41,651 bases of DNA from an uncultured Parvularculaceae bacterium (GCA_913055785.1 CAJXLJ010000026.1:1-41651); one strand, 5' to 3'; numbered from the stretch's first letter, positions 26,624 through 35,791 are shown. The notes: generated by a model from the letters alone, not told the origin. Made by a program: numbers and translations.

Positions 26624-27037
26624 AAAAAAGCCAGACGGTCTGTAAGCCGGGTTCTGTATCCCGCATCGAGTGCGGGACGACGACCATTCCTCTAGGCGAA
26701 CGCTTGCACGTGCGCTCAAGCAACCAACCCGGACGGCCCAAGTCCTAAAACAAAGGGCGCGAAGACCCGCCCGCCAAATGGCGCGCCGTCCCTATTCGGT
26801 TTTGCTCCAGGCGGGGCTTGCCGTGCCCGTCCCATTGCTGGTCCGGCGGTGCGCTCTTACCGCACCTTTTCACCCTTACCTTCCGGAGAAGGCGGTTCGA
26901 TCTCTGTGGCGCTATCCCTCGGGCCCTGAAAGGCCCGGCCGGGCGTTACCCGGCGCCTTGTCTCCATGGAGCCCGGACTTTCCTCCCGCCTCCGCCCACA
27001 AGGCGCAGGCCGGCGGCCGTCCGACCGTCTGGCGGCC
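26624..27037 (-). ncRNA. rnpB: RNase P RNA (bacterial class A)
   Basis: The catalytic RNA that matures tRNA 5' ends. Read on the minus strand, the 5' part contains GCCAGACGGTC and the 3' end contains the exact complement GACCGTCTGGC (26630-26640), forming helix P1. Conserved core elements follow: GGAGGAAAGTCCGGGCTCC after the 5' strand, GTGAAAAGGTGCGGTAAGAGCGCACC in the middle, and AGAACCCGGCTTACAG near the 3' end. P1 is followed by six Ts (26624-26629), serving as terminator. Ends are estimated to within a few bases. Open frames here are artefacts. Confidence 0.97.
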
Positions 27038-27040
27038 CAG

Positions 27041-27069
27041 TATGTGCGGACGAAAACCCGAAAGGTCAA
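27041..27069 (-). promoter_or_regulatory. Sigma-70 type promoter of rnpB
   Basis: On the minus strand TTGACC (27069-27064) and CACATA (27046-27041) are separated by exactly 17 bases, and the expected start 4-7 bases downstream falls at the 5' end of RNase P RNA. The rest of the gap to the amidase gene (27070-27180) shows nothing I can name. Confidence 0.65.
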
Positions 27070-27180
27070 GCAATCACAATAGGCTGGCGATCAATCCTGC
27101 GACTATGCAAGGCATCTCCCGCACAGACCGTCTCCGACTAATCCGAATTAAGCGCCCAAGAGAGTATGCAGCGAGTAAAA

Positions 27181-27864
27181 TTATTGCGCAGCGGCGACAG
27201 CGATCAGCGCCGCCCTTGTGCGCGGATCGAAGCCCTGCCCCAGGGATTGCGGGCAGAAACGGCGCTGGAACGCCAGCAATGCTGCGGCGTAATCGCCGAG
27301 GCTCGCATCATAGCCGATTGCTTTGAGCGCGTTTAACGCGTCGTCGAACTCTATCCCCTCGCCCGCCTCCGGGTCGCCGTCGAACGGCGCGAGCGCCAGC
27401 CCTGCCGCCGCAAGCCGCGCCCAGGGAAATCTCTCTCCCGGGTCTTCCTTGCGCCGCGGCGCGACGTCGGAATGGCCAATCACCCGCCGGGGCGCAATCT
27501 CGTGACGCGCGACAATTTCCTTCAGCAGCGAAACGACCGCCTCGATCTGCACCGCCGGAAAATCGCGATAACCGAATTGGTGGCCGGGATTGACGATTTC
27601 GATCCCGATCGACCGATCGTTGATTTCGATGTCGCCCGCCCAGAAAGAAACGCCGGCGTGCCAGGCGCGGCTCGCCTCTTCAACCAGCCGGTAGACGTCG
27701 CCGTTTTCCTCCACGAGGTAATGCGCGCTGACCTTGGCATCAGGATCGCGCAGCCGGTCAAGCGCCTCCTTGCCGGTTCGCATGCCGGTATAATGGAGAA
27801 CGATCGTATCGATGGCGCTCTTGCGCTCATTGCAGTTCGGGGACGGCGCGTCGATGATCTTCAA
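27181..27864 (-). CDS. AmpD-like N-acetylmuramoyl-L-alanine amidase with peptidoglycan-binding domain
   Basis: This zinc amidase cleaves the bond between MurNAc and L-Ala in wall fragments. The 227-residue product has HYTG (His24), AWHAG (His69), GHSDVAPRRKEDPG (His131, Asp141), matching the Zn ligands and catalytic residues of the Amidase_2 family, and a C-terminal peptidoglycan-binding helix bundle (about 168-225). No signal peptide is seen, which fits cytoplasmic recycling. I take TTG 27864 as start because it overlaps the transporter stop as TTGA, has GGGAG 7 bases upstream and gives MKIIDAPSPNCNER; codons further upstream are antiphase in the transporter gene. Confidence 0.9.
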   Translation of the reverse strand: MKIIDAPSPNCNERKSAIDTIVLHYTGMRTGKEALDRLRDPDAKVSAHYLVEENGDVYRLVEEASRAWHAGVSFWAGDIEINDRSIGIEIVNPGHQFGYRDFPAVQIEAVVSLLKEIVARHEIAPRRVIGHSDVAPRRKEDPGERFPWARLAAAGLALAPFDGDPEAGEGIEFDDALNALKAIGYDASLGDYAAALLAFQRRFCPQSLGQGFDPRTRAALIAVAAAQ

Positions 27865-28769
27865 GGGACGACTCCCGGTTCGCTGACCGGGGCCTTTATG
27901 TCCTGTTTCTTGGCCGTGCGCAAAAGCACAACGCCGACGCCTGTGAGGGTCATCAGGCCGCCGGCGATCATTCGCGGTCCAAATGGATCGCCGAGCAACA
28001 GCACGCTGAAAAACACGGCGAAAACGGTCGTGACGAGCGCGCTCGGCGCGACCACGCTCACCGGCAGGCGGTGTAACAGCCAGTAATAGGCGGAATGGCC
28101 GAAGATCGACCCGCCGAGCGCCGAATAGAGGACCGCTGCGATCACCACCGGCTTGTCGCTGGCGGCGAGCGCCGCCGCCTGCCCGGTCTCGAAAGCGCCG
28201 GTCAGGAGCCACAGGCCCCCGGCGCCGACCAGCGCAAACCAAGCGAGCAGCTCATGCGGTTTGAAGGAGAGGGATTTCTTCACGAGAACCGCGCCAACCG
28301 CCTCCGAAAAGGCGCCGCCCGCCACCAGCCCAATCCCAAGCGGCATGTTCGATCCCGGCGCGCCCTCCTGTTTGCCGAGCGCAATCAGGGCGACCCCGGC
28401 GAAGGCGAATGCGACGCCAAGGCCGCGGCGCCAACCGAGCCGGTCGCCGAGAAACAGGATCGAAAGGATCGTCGCAAACGGCACGTAAAGCTCAAGCGCA
28501 ATCGCCGAGGCCGACGCCGTCGCGAAGCTGAGACCGGTGAACATCAGCGCATAATTGAGCGCGCCAAGACAAAGCCCGGCGCTCAGCACCCGGATCATAT
28601 GCCCCTTGCGCCAGCGCAGGAAAGGCGACATCAGCGCCGCCACCAACGTCATGCGGATCGCTGCATAGAACATCGGCGGCAATTCGCCGACCGCCGTCTT
28701 GATAACGACGAAGTGAAAACCCCAGACGAGGCACATCAACAAGAGGACGGCGAATTCGCGCGCGCTCAC
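27861..28769 (-). CDS. EamA/DMT family transporter
   Basis: A 302-residue inner membrane protein with about ten hydrophobic segments in two EamA repeats (first begins LLLMCLVWGFHFVVIKTA; second near LGIGLVAGGAFSEAVGAVLVKK). The drug/metabolite transporter superfamily exports amino acids and other metabolites; the substrate cannot be read. The start is GTG 28769 with GGAG upstream. It is translationally coupled to the amidase, so transport of a wall-derived or amino acid compound is possible but unproven. Confidence 0.9.
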   Translation of the reverse strand: MSAREFAVLLLMCLVWGFHFVVIKTAVGELPPMFYAAIRMTLVAALMSPFLRWRKGHMIRVLSAGLCLGALNYALMFTGLSFATASASAIALELYVPFATILSILFLGDRLGWRRGLGVAFAFAGVALIALGKQEGAPGSNMPLGIGLVAGGAFSEAVGAVLVKKSLSFKPHELLAWFALVGAGGLWLLTGAFETGQAAALAASDKPVVIAAVLYSALGGSIFGHSAYYWLLHRLPVSVVAPSALVTTVFAVFFSVLLLGDPFGPRMIAGGLMTLTGVGVVLLRTAKKQDIKAPVSEPGVVP

Positions 28770-28793
28770 GCTCCACTCCCGTGTTCGGAAAGC

Positions 28794-28819
28794 AAAAAGG
28801 CTGCCTACGCCCGATAGGC
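28794..28819 (-). terminator. Probable terminator downstream of the small membrane protein gene
   Basis: On the minus strand GCCTA, loop of 7, TAGGC (28819-28803), then AGCC and TTTTT (28798-28794). The stem is short, so confidence is moderate. Confidence 0.5.
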
Positions 28820-28858
28820 GGGAGGCATCAAACGATTTTTTCGAATGAGTTGATCAGT

Positions 28859-29089
28859 TCAGGCGTGAGCCGGGCGCCAAGCGGCGCCGTCAGCCTTGTT
28901 TGACAGCAGTCCGGCGAGCGCGGAAACCGCGAGGATCAGCGGCGTCGCAATTGCGACCGCAGCGATCGCCAGTCCGGAAAAAAGCAGAAAGCCGAGAAAT
29001 ACGGCGGCGTCCCATAAATGGTTGATTGTCGAAGTGCGCAGCGTCTTGCGGTCTTCCGCGCGCTCCAGCGATTTTCCTGATGAACTCAT
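28859..29089 (-). CDS. Small membrane protein of unknown function
   Basis: A 76-residue protein with a polar basic N-terminus (MSSSGKSLERAEDRKTLRTS) and two closely spaced hydrophobic stretches at about 28-45 and 47-62. I do not recognise a family. The ribosome binding site is weak. A terminator-like hairpin lies 40 bases after the stop. Gene-like composition and a coherent membrane profile favour a real gene; the alternative frame at 28890-29099 is less hydrophobically regular. Confidence 0.6.
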   Translation of the reverse strand: MSSSGKSLERAEDRKTLRTSTINHLWDAAVFLGFLLFSGLAIAAVAIATPLILAVSALAGLLSNKADGAAWRPAHA

Positions 29090-29176
29090 TCAACGCCACT
29101 CGTCGTTTCGCAACCGTTCCATCAAAGCAAAGCCTGCCCCGGCCGTCCAGCCTGTCAACGGCGTCGACCTTGTCTC

Positions 29177-29860
29177 CTAGGCTGATTCAGCCAGGATTCG
29201 CTCATAAGCGGTATTAATCGCCGCCATACGCCCCTCTCCGATCCTGATGAGATCGTGGGGAACCCCCCGCGCCAGCAGCGCGTCAGGATGGTGTTCGCGC
29301 ACCAGCGCGCGATAGGCGGCCTTGATTTCCGCCGCGCTGGCGCCGTGATCGACGCCAAGAATGAGATAGGGATCATCATCGGCGAGACCGAGATGAGCGG
29401 CTTTCAGCCGCCGGTAGGCCGCCCCCTTGACCCCGAACGCCTCGGCGGCGCGGTCAAGCAGTTCAAGCTCACGGGGATGCGCGATCCCGTCGGCGACCGC
29501 CACATGAAAGAGGCAGTCAAGCACGTCTTCCAGCACCGCCGGCGCATCCTCGAAAATCCTAGCGATCCGGGAGAGATACTCGTCGAAACCGGCGACATCC
29601 TGCTGGGCGAGCCGATAGACCATCCGCACCTTGTCGGCTTCTTCCTCGGGAAACTGAAAAAAGTCGCGGAATGCGCCGATCTCGTCATCGGTGACGACGC
29701 CGTCGGCTTTGGCCATTTTGGCGGAAAGCGCAATCAGTGCGATAGAGAACGCGGTTTCGTTGCGGCGCTGTTTCTGCGCTGCAAGCGAGTCCAGAAGCGC
29801 CCCGATTGTACGTTTTCGGGCTTCGGAAAGCGCCGTTTCTATGCGATCCCACAAACTCAT
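29177..29860 (-). CDS. TerB-DnaJ domain protein (DjlA-like co-chaperone)
   Basis: A 227-residue protein with an N-terminal TerB/DjlA-type helical domain (about 35-155, IALSAKMAKADGVVTDDEIGAFRDFF and FHVAVADGIAHPRELELL) and a C-terminal J domain (163-225, DPYLILGVDHGASAAEIKAAYRALVREHHPD; HPD at 191-193). The J domain stimulates DnaK ATPase. E. coli DjlA has a membrane anchor; none is visible here, so this is a soluble relative common in Alphaproteobacteria. Client unknown. Confidence 0.9.
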   Translation of the reverse strand: MSLWDRIETALSEARKRTIGALLDSLAAQKQRRNETAFSIALIALSAKMAKADGVVTDDEIGAFRDFFQFPEEEADKVRMVYRLAQQDVAGFDEYLSRIARIFEDAPAVLEDVLDCLFHVAVADGIAHPRELELLDRAAEAFGVKGAAYRRLKAAHLGLADDDPYLILGVDHGASAAEIKAAYRALVREHHPDALLARGVPHDLIRIGEGRMAAINTAYERILAESA

Positions 29861-30088
29861 ACCGGGGCCATACCCCCCCTCTGCTGTGCGCGCCAGCAGG
29901 AAAATGACGCATCGGCCCGCGCCGAAACGGCAATGGGGAAAAAATTATGTGAAAAAAGTTCGTGTGTGTTTTTCATCGCTTATCAGGCTCGTCGCGCACC
30001 ATTTGCGCCTTTGAGCGCACAGAAATTTTGCAAAACTCACATAAAAGATTCACAATTCCCGACGTGGCGATCCAGTGAGGGATGGGCG

Positions 30089-30190
30089 ATGGGGACTGCA
30101 TTCCGTGACATTGGCGTACTGTTTCTCGGCTTACTGAGCGGGGCGACCTTGATGGCGGCGGCGCTGTTCATGGTCGGGCTTTTCACCTAA
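30089..30190 (+). CDS. Candidate 33-residue single-span membrane protein
   Basis: ATG 30089 opens a frame encoding [20 protein letters not shown] and a further 13 residues ending in VGLFT. GAGGG lies 7 bases upstream. About residues 8-32 form one hydrophobic span. A possible promoter TTGCAA-N17-CACAAT is at 30028-30056. The stop overlaps the stop of convergent metH by 4 bases (30187-30190). The long upstream open frame in the same phase is antisense to the DnaJ gene and should be ignored. Function unknown; existence needs ribosome or conservation data. Confidence 0.5.
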   Translation: MGTAFRDIGVLFLGLLSGATLMAAALFMVGLFT

Positions 30191-32853
30191 GCGCTGCGGC
30201 TTCGCGGCAAATCGGGATCATAGTTGAGGATCGGCGAGAGCCAACGCTCGATTGCCGCAAGATCCATATTTTTTCGTATGGCATAATCTTCCGCCTGATC
30301 GCGCTCGATCTTTCCGACGCCGAAATAAATCGACTGCGGGTGCGAGAAATATAATCCGCTGACCGAAGCGCCCGGGGTCATGGCGAAGCTCTCCGTCAAT
30401 TCCATACCAGCGTTCTTTTCCGGCTCCAGCAAACGGAACAGCGTCGCCTTTTCGGTGTGATCAGGCTGCGCGGGATAACCGGGCGCCGGCCGAACGCCCT
30501 GATAGTCTTCCTTGATGAGCGCTTCATTGGTGAAGTTTTCATCCGGCGCGTAGGCCCAGAATTCACGGCGTACGCGTTCATGGAGATGCTCGGCGAACGC
30601 CTCCGCCAGCCGGTCCGCGAGCGCCTTTGACAGGATCGCCGAGTAGTTGTCGTTGCGGCGGTCAAAGCTCGCCGCGAACTCATCCTCGCCGACCCCGCCG
30701 GTGACGGCGAAGCCGCCGATATAATCGGCGACGCCGGAGTCTTCCGGCGCAATGAAGTCGGAGAGACAGTAATTGACGCCGCCCTCGCGCTTGGCGATCT
30801 GCTGGCGCAGCCCGTGAAACACAGCCAACTCAGCAGAACGACTTTCATCCGTATAGACAACAACATCGTCGCCGCGCGAATTGGCGGGCCAGAGCCCGAC
30901 AACGCCATGCGCGGTCAGCGCTTTCTCATCGATGATCCGGCGAAGCATGTTCTGGGCGTCGTCGAACAAGGCGCGCGCCGGTTCGCCGACCTTGTCATCG
31001 TCCAGGATCTGCGGGTAGCGCCCATGCAGATCCCAGGCTGAGAAAAACGGCGTCCAGTCGATATAGCGGATCAGCGTCTCAAGATCGTAGTTTTGCAAGA
31101 CTTTCAGTCCTGTAAAGGTCGGGCGCGGCGGCGTGTAAGCCGACCAGTCGATCTTCAGGCTGTTGACGCGGGCGTCTTCGAGCGCAAGGCGCGGGGCGCT
31201 CTTGCCGCCTTTATTATAGCTCTCGCGAATCTTGTCGTAGTCTTTCGCCACGCCGGCGAGGTAATCGCCGCGCCGCTCATCCGACACCAGCGCGCCGGCG
31301 ACCCCAACCGCACGGCTCGCATCAGCGACGTAAACGACGCCGTGATCGTAGTTCGGCGCGATCTTCACCGCCGTATGGGCGCGGCTCGTGGTCGCGCCGC
31401 CGATCAGCAGCGGAATATCGAACCCCTCGCGCTTCATGTCAGCAGCGAGATTGCGCATCTCATCCAGGCTCGGCGTGATAAGGCCGGAAACGCCGATAAT
31501 ATCGACGCCATGCAGTTTCGCCTCCGTGAGGATCTTCGAGGACGGAACCATCACCCCGAGGTCGATCACTTCGTAATTATTGCACTGAAGCACGACGCCG
31601 ACGATGTTCTTGCCGATGTCGTGAACGTCGCCCTTGACCGTCGCCATCAGGATCTTGCCGTTTGGCTTACCCTGTTCGAGGCCCTGCTCTTCCTTTTCCT
31701 TCTCCATATAGGGCGTCAGATAGGCGACCGCCTGCTTCATGACGCGCGCGGACTTGACGACCTGCGGCAGGAACATCTTGCCGTCGCCGAAGAGGTCGCC
31801 GACGACATTCATCCCGTCCATCAAGGGGCCTTCGATGACATGCAGCGGACGGCCGAGTTTTTTGCGCGCCTCTTCCGTATCCTCGATAATGTATTCGGTG
31901 ATCCCTTTCACCAGCGCGTGACGCAGCCGCTCCTCCACCGGCGCCTCGCGCCATGAAAGGTCCTGCGCCTGCGTCTTGCCGGCTTCGCCGCGATATTTCT
32001 CGGCGACTTCGAGAAGGCGTTCGGTCGCGTCCTTGCGACGGTTGAGGATGACGTCCTCCACCGGGTCGCGCAGGGACGCATCGATCTCATCGTAGATCGC
32101 AAGCTGGCCGGCGTTGACGATGCCCATATCCATCCCCGCCTTGATGGCGTGATAGAGAAACACCGAGTGCATCGCCTCGCGCACCGGCTCGTTACCCCGG
32201 AACGAAAAGGAGATATTGGAAACGCCGCCCGACACTTTGGCGTATGGCAGAGTCTCCTTGATGCGCCGCGTCGCTTCGATGAAGTCGACGGCGTAGTTGT
32301 CATGCTCCTCGATGCCGGTCGCGACGGCGAAGATGTTCGGATCGAAAATGATGTCCTCGGCCGGAAAGCCGATCCCGGTCAGAAGCTTGTAGGACCGTTC
32401 GCAAATCTCGACTTTGCGGTCGGCGGTATCCGCCTGCCCCTTCTCGTCGAACGCCATGACGACCGTGGCGGCGCCGTAGCGCATGATTTTCTTCGCCTGG
32501 GCGAGGAATGGCTCTTCTCCCTCTTTCAGCGAAATCGAATTGACGATCGCCTTGCCCTGAATGTTTTTAAGGCCCTCTTCGATAACCTCCCATTTCGAGG
32601 AGTCGATCATCACCGGCACGCGGGAGATGTCGGGCTCCGACGCAATCAGCCGCAGGAACGTGGTCATCGCCTCGACGCCGTCGAGCATCCCCTCGTCCAT
32701 GTTGACGTCAATAACCTGCGCCCCGTTCTCGACCTGCTGGCGCGCAACGGCGAGCGCGTCTTCATACCGCCCGTCCTTGATCAGCTTGCGGAACTTCGCT
32801 GAGCCGGTGACGTTCGTCCGCTCGCCTATATTGACAAATCTCGGACTGGTCAT
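30187..32853 (-). CDS. metH: Cobalamin-dependent methionine synthase MetH, lacking the homocysteine-binding module
   Basis: MetH moves a methyl group from methyltetrahydrofolate via B12 to homocysteine. This 888-residue form starts directly at the pterin domain ([21 protein letters not shown]). It continues with the B12 cap and B12 domain, where DVHDIGKN (409-416) contains the cobalt-ligating His411, and the C-terminal SAM reactivation domain ([33 protein letters not shown]). The N-terminal about 350-residue homocysteine/zinc domain of full-length MetH is absent and is not encoded next to it. ATG 32853 overlaps the metF stop as ATGA; an earlier in-frame start lies inside metF. Confidence 0.95.
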   Translation of the reverse strand: MTSPRFVNIGERTNVTGSAKFRKLIKDGRYEDALAVARQQVENGAQVIDVNMDEGMLDGVEAMTTFLRLIASEPDISRVPVMIDSSKWEVIEEGLKNIQGKAIVNSISLKEGEEPFLAQAKKIMRYGAATVVMAFDEKGQADTADRKVEICERSYKLLTGIGFPAEDIIFDPNIFAVATGIEEHDNYAVDFIEATRRIKETLPYAKVSGGVSNISFSFRGNEPVREAMHSVFLYHAIKAGMDMGIVNAGQLAIYDEIDASLRDPVEDVILNRRKDATERLLEVAEKYRGEAGKTQAQDLSWREAPVEERLRHALVKGITEYIIEDTEEARKKLGRPLHVIEGPLMDGMNVVGDLFGDGKMFLPQVVKSARVMKQAVAYLTPYMEKEKEEQGLEQGKPNGKILMATVKGDVHDIGKNIVGVVLQCNNYEVIDLGVMVPSSKILTEAKLHGVDIIGVSGLITPSLDEMRNLAADMKREGFDIPLLIGGATTSRAHTAVKIAPNYDHGVVYVADASRAVGVAGALVSDERRGDYLAGVAKDYDKIRESYNKGGKSAPRLALEDARVNSLKIDWSAYTPPRPTFTGLKVLQNYDLETLIRYIDWTPFFSAWDLHGRYPQILDDDKVGEPARALFDDAQNMLRRIIDEKALTAHGVVGLWPANSRGDDVVVYTDESRSAELAVFHGLRQQIAKREGGVNYCLSDFIAPEDSGVADYIGGFAVTGGVGEDEFAASFDRRNDNYSAILSKALADRLAEAFAEHLHERVRREFWAYAPDENFTNEALIKEDYQGVRPAPGYPAQPDHTEKATLFRLLEPEKNAGMELTESFAMTPGASVSGLYFSHPQSIYFGVGKIERDQAEDYAIRKNMDLAAIERWLSPILNYDPDLPRSRSA

Positions 32854-33734
32854 GCGGCGTCCGCCGCCTTCCCGCCCGCCGGCGCTTTCGGTCTGACGCC
32901 CAGCATATGGCACAGCGCATAGGCGAGTTCGTCGCGGTTCAGCGTGTAGAAATGAAAATGTTTGACGCCGTGTTCGGCGAGATCAAGACATTGCTCCGCC
33001 GCGACAGTCGCCGCAATCAGCTGGCGCGTCGCCGGGTCGTCATCGAGATTCTGGAACAACTTGACGAGCCGGCCGGGCACTGTTGCGCCGCAGACGTCAG
33101 CCATCTTGCGCAAGCCGGTGAAATTCGTGATCGGCATGATCCCCGGAACGATGGGGATTTCGACGCCGGCCTTCCTCACCTGTTCAAGATAGCGCAGATA
33201 AACCGTGTTGTCATAGAAGAACTGCGTGATGGCGCGTGTCGCGCCGGCGTCGATCTTCTGTTTAAGCATGTCGATATCCGCCGCGAAGGACGGCGAGTCG
33301 GGATGTTTTTCCGGATAGCAGCCGACGGATATTTCAAACGGCGCTATCTTTTTGGCGCCGGCCGCAAGTTCCGCCGCGTTAGCGTAGCCCCCCGGATGGG
33401 CGGCATAGGGATCCCCCGCCCCGCCCGGCGGATCGCCGCGCAAGGCGACGATATGTTTGACGCCCGCAGCCCAGTAGGACTTCAATACCTCGTCGACTTC
33501 CGCACGGGTCGCCGCGACGCATGTGAGATGCGCGGCGACCTGTAGCCCGGATTCCCTGACAATGCGCTCCACCGTTTCATGGGTGCGCTGACGCGTCGAA
33601 CCGCCTGCGCCATATGTGACCGAAACGAAATCCGGCTGCAGCGGCGCAAGCTTCTCCACTGACGTCCACAGCTTTTCCTGCATCGCCGGCGTTTTGGGCG
33701 GAAAGAATTCGAATGAGACATGCAAGTCGGACAT
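32850..33734 (-). CDS. metF: Methylenetetrahydrofolate reductase MetF
   Basis: MetF reduces 5,10-methylene-THF to 5-methyl-THF, the methyl donor for MetH, using FAD and NADH. The 294-residue TIM-barrel protein begins [10 protein letters not shown] with the catalytic Glu and shows [39 protein letters not shown] and [14 protein letters not shown]. It is 13 bp after the ArsR-methyltransferase gene and overlaps metH, so supply and use of methyl-THF are co-expressed. Confidence 0.97.
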   Translation of the reverse strand: MSDLHVSFEFFPPKTPAMQEKLWTSVEKLAPLQPDFVSVTYGAGGSTRQRTHETVERIVRESGLQVAAHLTCVAATRAEVDEVLKSYWAAGVKHIVALRGDPPGGAGDPYAAHPGGYANAAELAAGAKKIAPFEISVGCYPEKHPDSPSFAADIDMLKQKIDAGATRAITQFFYDNTVYLRYLEQVRKAGVEIPIVPGIMPITNFTGLRKMADVCGATVPGRLVKLFQNLDDDPATRQLIAATVAAEQCLDLAEHGVKHFHFYTLNRDELAYALCHMLGVRPKAPAGGKAADAA

Positions 33735-33747
33735 TGTTTCCCGATCC

Positions 33748-34743
33748 TCAGGCGGCGCTCGCGCGACGCAAACGGCGGACGTCTTCGCGCGCGCTGCAAA
33801 GCCAGATTTTTACGGTCAGTTTCTTTTTATCGCCCGAAGCCGGCGACAGGGTTTCGGTGCGCTGAAGTTCGACGCCGGACGCATCGCACCATTCGCGCAC
33901 TTCATCGTCGGAAAAGCCGAGACGGCGGTGAGCGTGTTCATCGCGCAGAAACTCAAGCTCATGCGGCGCGAAGTCGGAAATGATGAGGCGGCCGCCGGGT
34001 TTTAAAAGCCGCGCCGCCTCGCGCACCGCGCCGGCGGGTTCGGCGAGATAATGCAGCACCTGATGCAGGCACACGATGTCGGCGGTCTCGCTTTCGAGCG
34101 GCAGCGAGAAAAGATCGCCATGCCGGGCCTGCGCGTGCGCAACCCCCGCCTCGTCGAGATTGGCGCGGGCGAGCGCCAGCATTTCGTGCGAGAGATCGTA
34201 GCCGACGCCCGACTGATAACGATCCGCGAAAATTTCGAGCATACGGCCGGTGCCGGTGCCGAGATCGACGAACAGATCGACTGGCTCCTCCCCAGCCATT
34301 TCGACGATGCGCGCCTCGATGTCGGACTCAGGCAGATGAAGCTGGCGCAGCCGATTCCATTCCCGGGCGTTTTCCTGAAAATAGGCGGCGGCCTGCGCCG
34401 CCCGCGCAGCGCGGCTCTGCGCAAAGCGCTCGACATCGCGAACGATGATCCGGTCGCCAGACTCCGCCACCGCCGACACCGCTTCCATCACCGCCTTGAG
34501 GCTCGGCTCGCTCATCGCCCGCGCGCTCACCCGGTAAAACATCCAGGCCCCTTCGCGATGACGGTCGGCGAGCCCTGCGTCCGCGAGGATTTTCAGATGC
34601 CGGCTGACCCGCGGCTGGCTCTGGCCGAGGATCGCCGTGATTTCGCTCACCGTCAGCTCTCCCCGGGCGAGCAAGGCCATGATCCGCAGGCGGGATTCCT
34701 CGCCGATGGCGCGAAAAACGCTGAGTGTCGCATCTAGGCTCAT
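33748..34743 (-). CDS. ArsR family regulator fused to SAM-dependent methyltransferase (SahR-like)
   Basis: The 331-residue product has an N-terminal winged helix (RLRIMALLARGELTVSEI; recognition helix SQPRVSRHLKIL at 42-53) and a C-terminal class I methyltransferase fold (FVDLGTGTGRMLEIF, with GTGTGR at 162-167, then VGYDLSHEML and LKPGGRLIISDF). ArsR-type regulators of the SAM cycle that sense S-adenosylhomocysteine (SahR) are described next to metF/metH in Proteobacteria; the assignment here rests on that context. ATG 34743 is chosen because the frame further upstream would cover the palindrome and promoter at 34769-34797. Catalysis versus ligand sensing is open. Confidence 0.85.
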   Translation of the reverse strand: MSLDATLSVFRAIGEESRLRIMALLARGELTVSEITAILGQSQPRVSRHLKILADAGLADRHREGAWMFYRVSARAMSEPSLKAVMEAVSAVAESGDRIIVRDVERFAQSRAARAAQAAAYFQENAREWNRLRQLHLPESDIEARIVEMAGEEPVDLFVDLGTGTGRMLEIFADRYQSGVGYDLSHEMLALARANLDEAGVAHAQARHGDLFSLPLESETADIVCLHQVLHYLAEPAGAVREAARLLKPGGRLIISDFAPHELEFLRDEHAHRRLGFSDDEVREWCDASGVELQRTETLSPASGDKKKLTVKIWLCSAREDVRRLRRASAA

Positions 34744-34768
34744 GGTCCGGTCCAATGATTGACCGAAA

Positions 34769-34797
34769 CATATAAAGATATCTTTATATGATAGCAA
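34769..34797 (-). promoter_or_regulatory. Promoter overlapped by a perfect 22-bp palindrome (SahR-type operator)
   Basis: 34769-34790 is a perfect palindrome, CATATAAAGAT followed by its reverse complement. On the minus strand TTGCTA (34797-34792), a 17-base spacer and TATATG (34774-34769) form a good sigma-70 promoter, with the palindrome covering the spacer and -10. The layout fits autorepression of the regulator-metF-metH operon, 25 bases upstream of its first start codon. Confidence 0.8.
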
Positions 34798-34948
34798 GCC
34801 GGGCTTATCCCCAACCCTAGCATTTTCGCCACATTCGCCCGCCAGAAGACGACAAAGTTAATGATAATCCCGTCCGCCGACTTATATTCCGCTGGCGAAT
34901 TTGACATGCTTCGACAGCACCGATTCCCGACGCACGGAGTTCTGACGC

Positions 34949-35758
34949 GTGAGTATGAGACTGACTGTTTTCGCCGCCCTGTTCTTTTTTCTCGCCGGCG
35001 GCGCGGCGCACGCCCAGCTGTCCGATGCGGGCGACCCTGAAGAGTTCGCCGAAGAACTGAAACGCGGCGAAGCCGACACCACCGAGGGCAAGGAGATCGA
35101 CCCCTGGGAAGGCTTTAACCGGAAGATGTTCGCCTTCCACAATGTGTTCGACGAGAATCTCCTTGTTCCCCTCGCGAAGGTCTATCGCGCGACGACGCAC
35201 AAAAAGCAGCGCAAGGGCATCCGGAACTTTCTCGACAATCTCAAAACGCCGGTGATCCTCGCCAACGACCTGTTGCAGGGAGAGTTCGACCGCGCCGGCG
35301 ACACGCTCGGCCGCTTCGCCATCAACACCACCGTCGGCTTCGGCGGCATGGGCGATCCGGCGGAACGCATCGGCATTGCGCAGCACTCGGAAGATTTCGG
35401 CCAGACCCTCGCCGTGTGGGGGCTTGATACCGGCCCTTACCTCTTCCTGCCGTTTTTCGGGCCGAGCACGCTGCGCGACGGCTTCGGCGCCGCCGTCGAC
35501 ACCGGGCTCGATCCATCCTTCTATTATCGCTCGGACGCCATGGCGACCGCGAAATACGTAAGGGCCGGCGCAACCGCGCTTGCGATCCGCGAGCCGCTGA
35601 TCGAGCCCCTCGACGACATCAAGGAAAACTCGCTCGACTACTACGCGTCATTCAGGAGTTTCTATCTGCAGTCACGCAAGCGGGAAATCCAGAACGGCCG
35701 CACCAATTACGACGAATTGCCGGATATCGGCGATTTTGAAGAATTCGACGAAGAATAG
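34949..35758 (+). CDS. mlaA: MlaA/VacJ family outer membrane lipid-asymmetry protein
   Basis: MlaA sits in the outer membrane and removes mislocalised phospholipids. The 269-residue protein has a signal peptide (cleavage predicted after AHA, about residue 22) and the family sequence DPWEGFNRKMFAFHNVFDENLL, FLDNLKTPVILANDLLQGEF, and FGPSTLRDGFG. The start is GTG 34949 or ATG 34955. No Cys follows the signal peptide, so unlike E. coli MlaA it does not look like a lipoprotein. An acidic tail (FEEFDEE) ends the protein. mlaC follows at once; mlaFED are not in the window. Confidence 0.93.
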   Translation: MSMRLTVFAALFFFLAGGAAHAQLSDAGDPEEFAEELKRGEADTTEGKEIDPWEGFNRKMFAFHNVFDENLLVPLAKVYRATTHKKQRKGIRNFLDNLKTPVILANDLLQGEFDRAGDTLGRFAINTTVGFGGMGDPAERIGIAQHSEDFGQTLAVWGLDTGPYLFLPFFGPSTLRDGFGAAVDTGLDPSFYYRSDAMATAKYVRAGATALAIREPLIEPLDDIKENSLDYYASFRSFYLQSRKREIQNGRTNYDELPDIGDFEEFDEE

Positions 35759-35791
35759 TATTTGCGTGAAACGCAACCGGGGATGGACGTC

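Noticed and set aside
26670-27326. 218-codon open frame on the plus strand across rnpB
   Set aside because: It lies antisense to the RNase P RNA, whose conserved core and P1 helix are clear; the frame is a GC-rich artefact.
29255-30088. Plus-strand open frame in phase with the 33-residue membrane protein
   Set aside because: It is mostly antisense to the TerB-DnaJ gene and then low-quality sequence; only the last 34 codons have a start signal and coherent profile.
32854-32913. N-terminal extension of MetH by 20 codons
   Set aside because: These codons lie in metF in another frame; the ATGA overlap start gives the exact family N-terminus.
34744-34797. N-terminal extension of the ArsR-methyltransferase regulator
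   Set aside because: It would translate the palindromic operator and -10 region; the ATG at 34743 starts right before the HTH domain.
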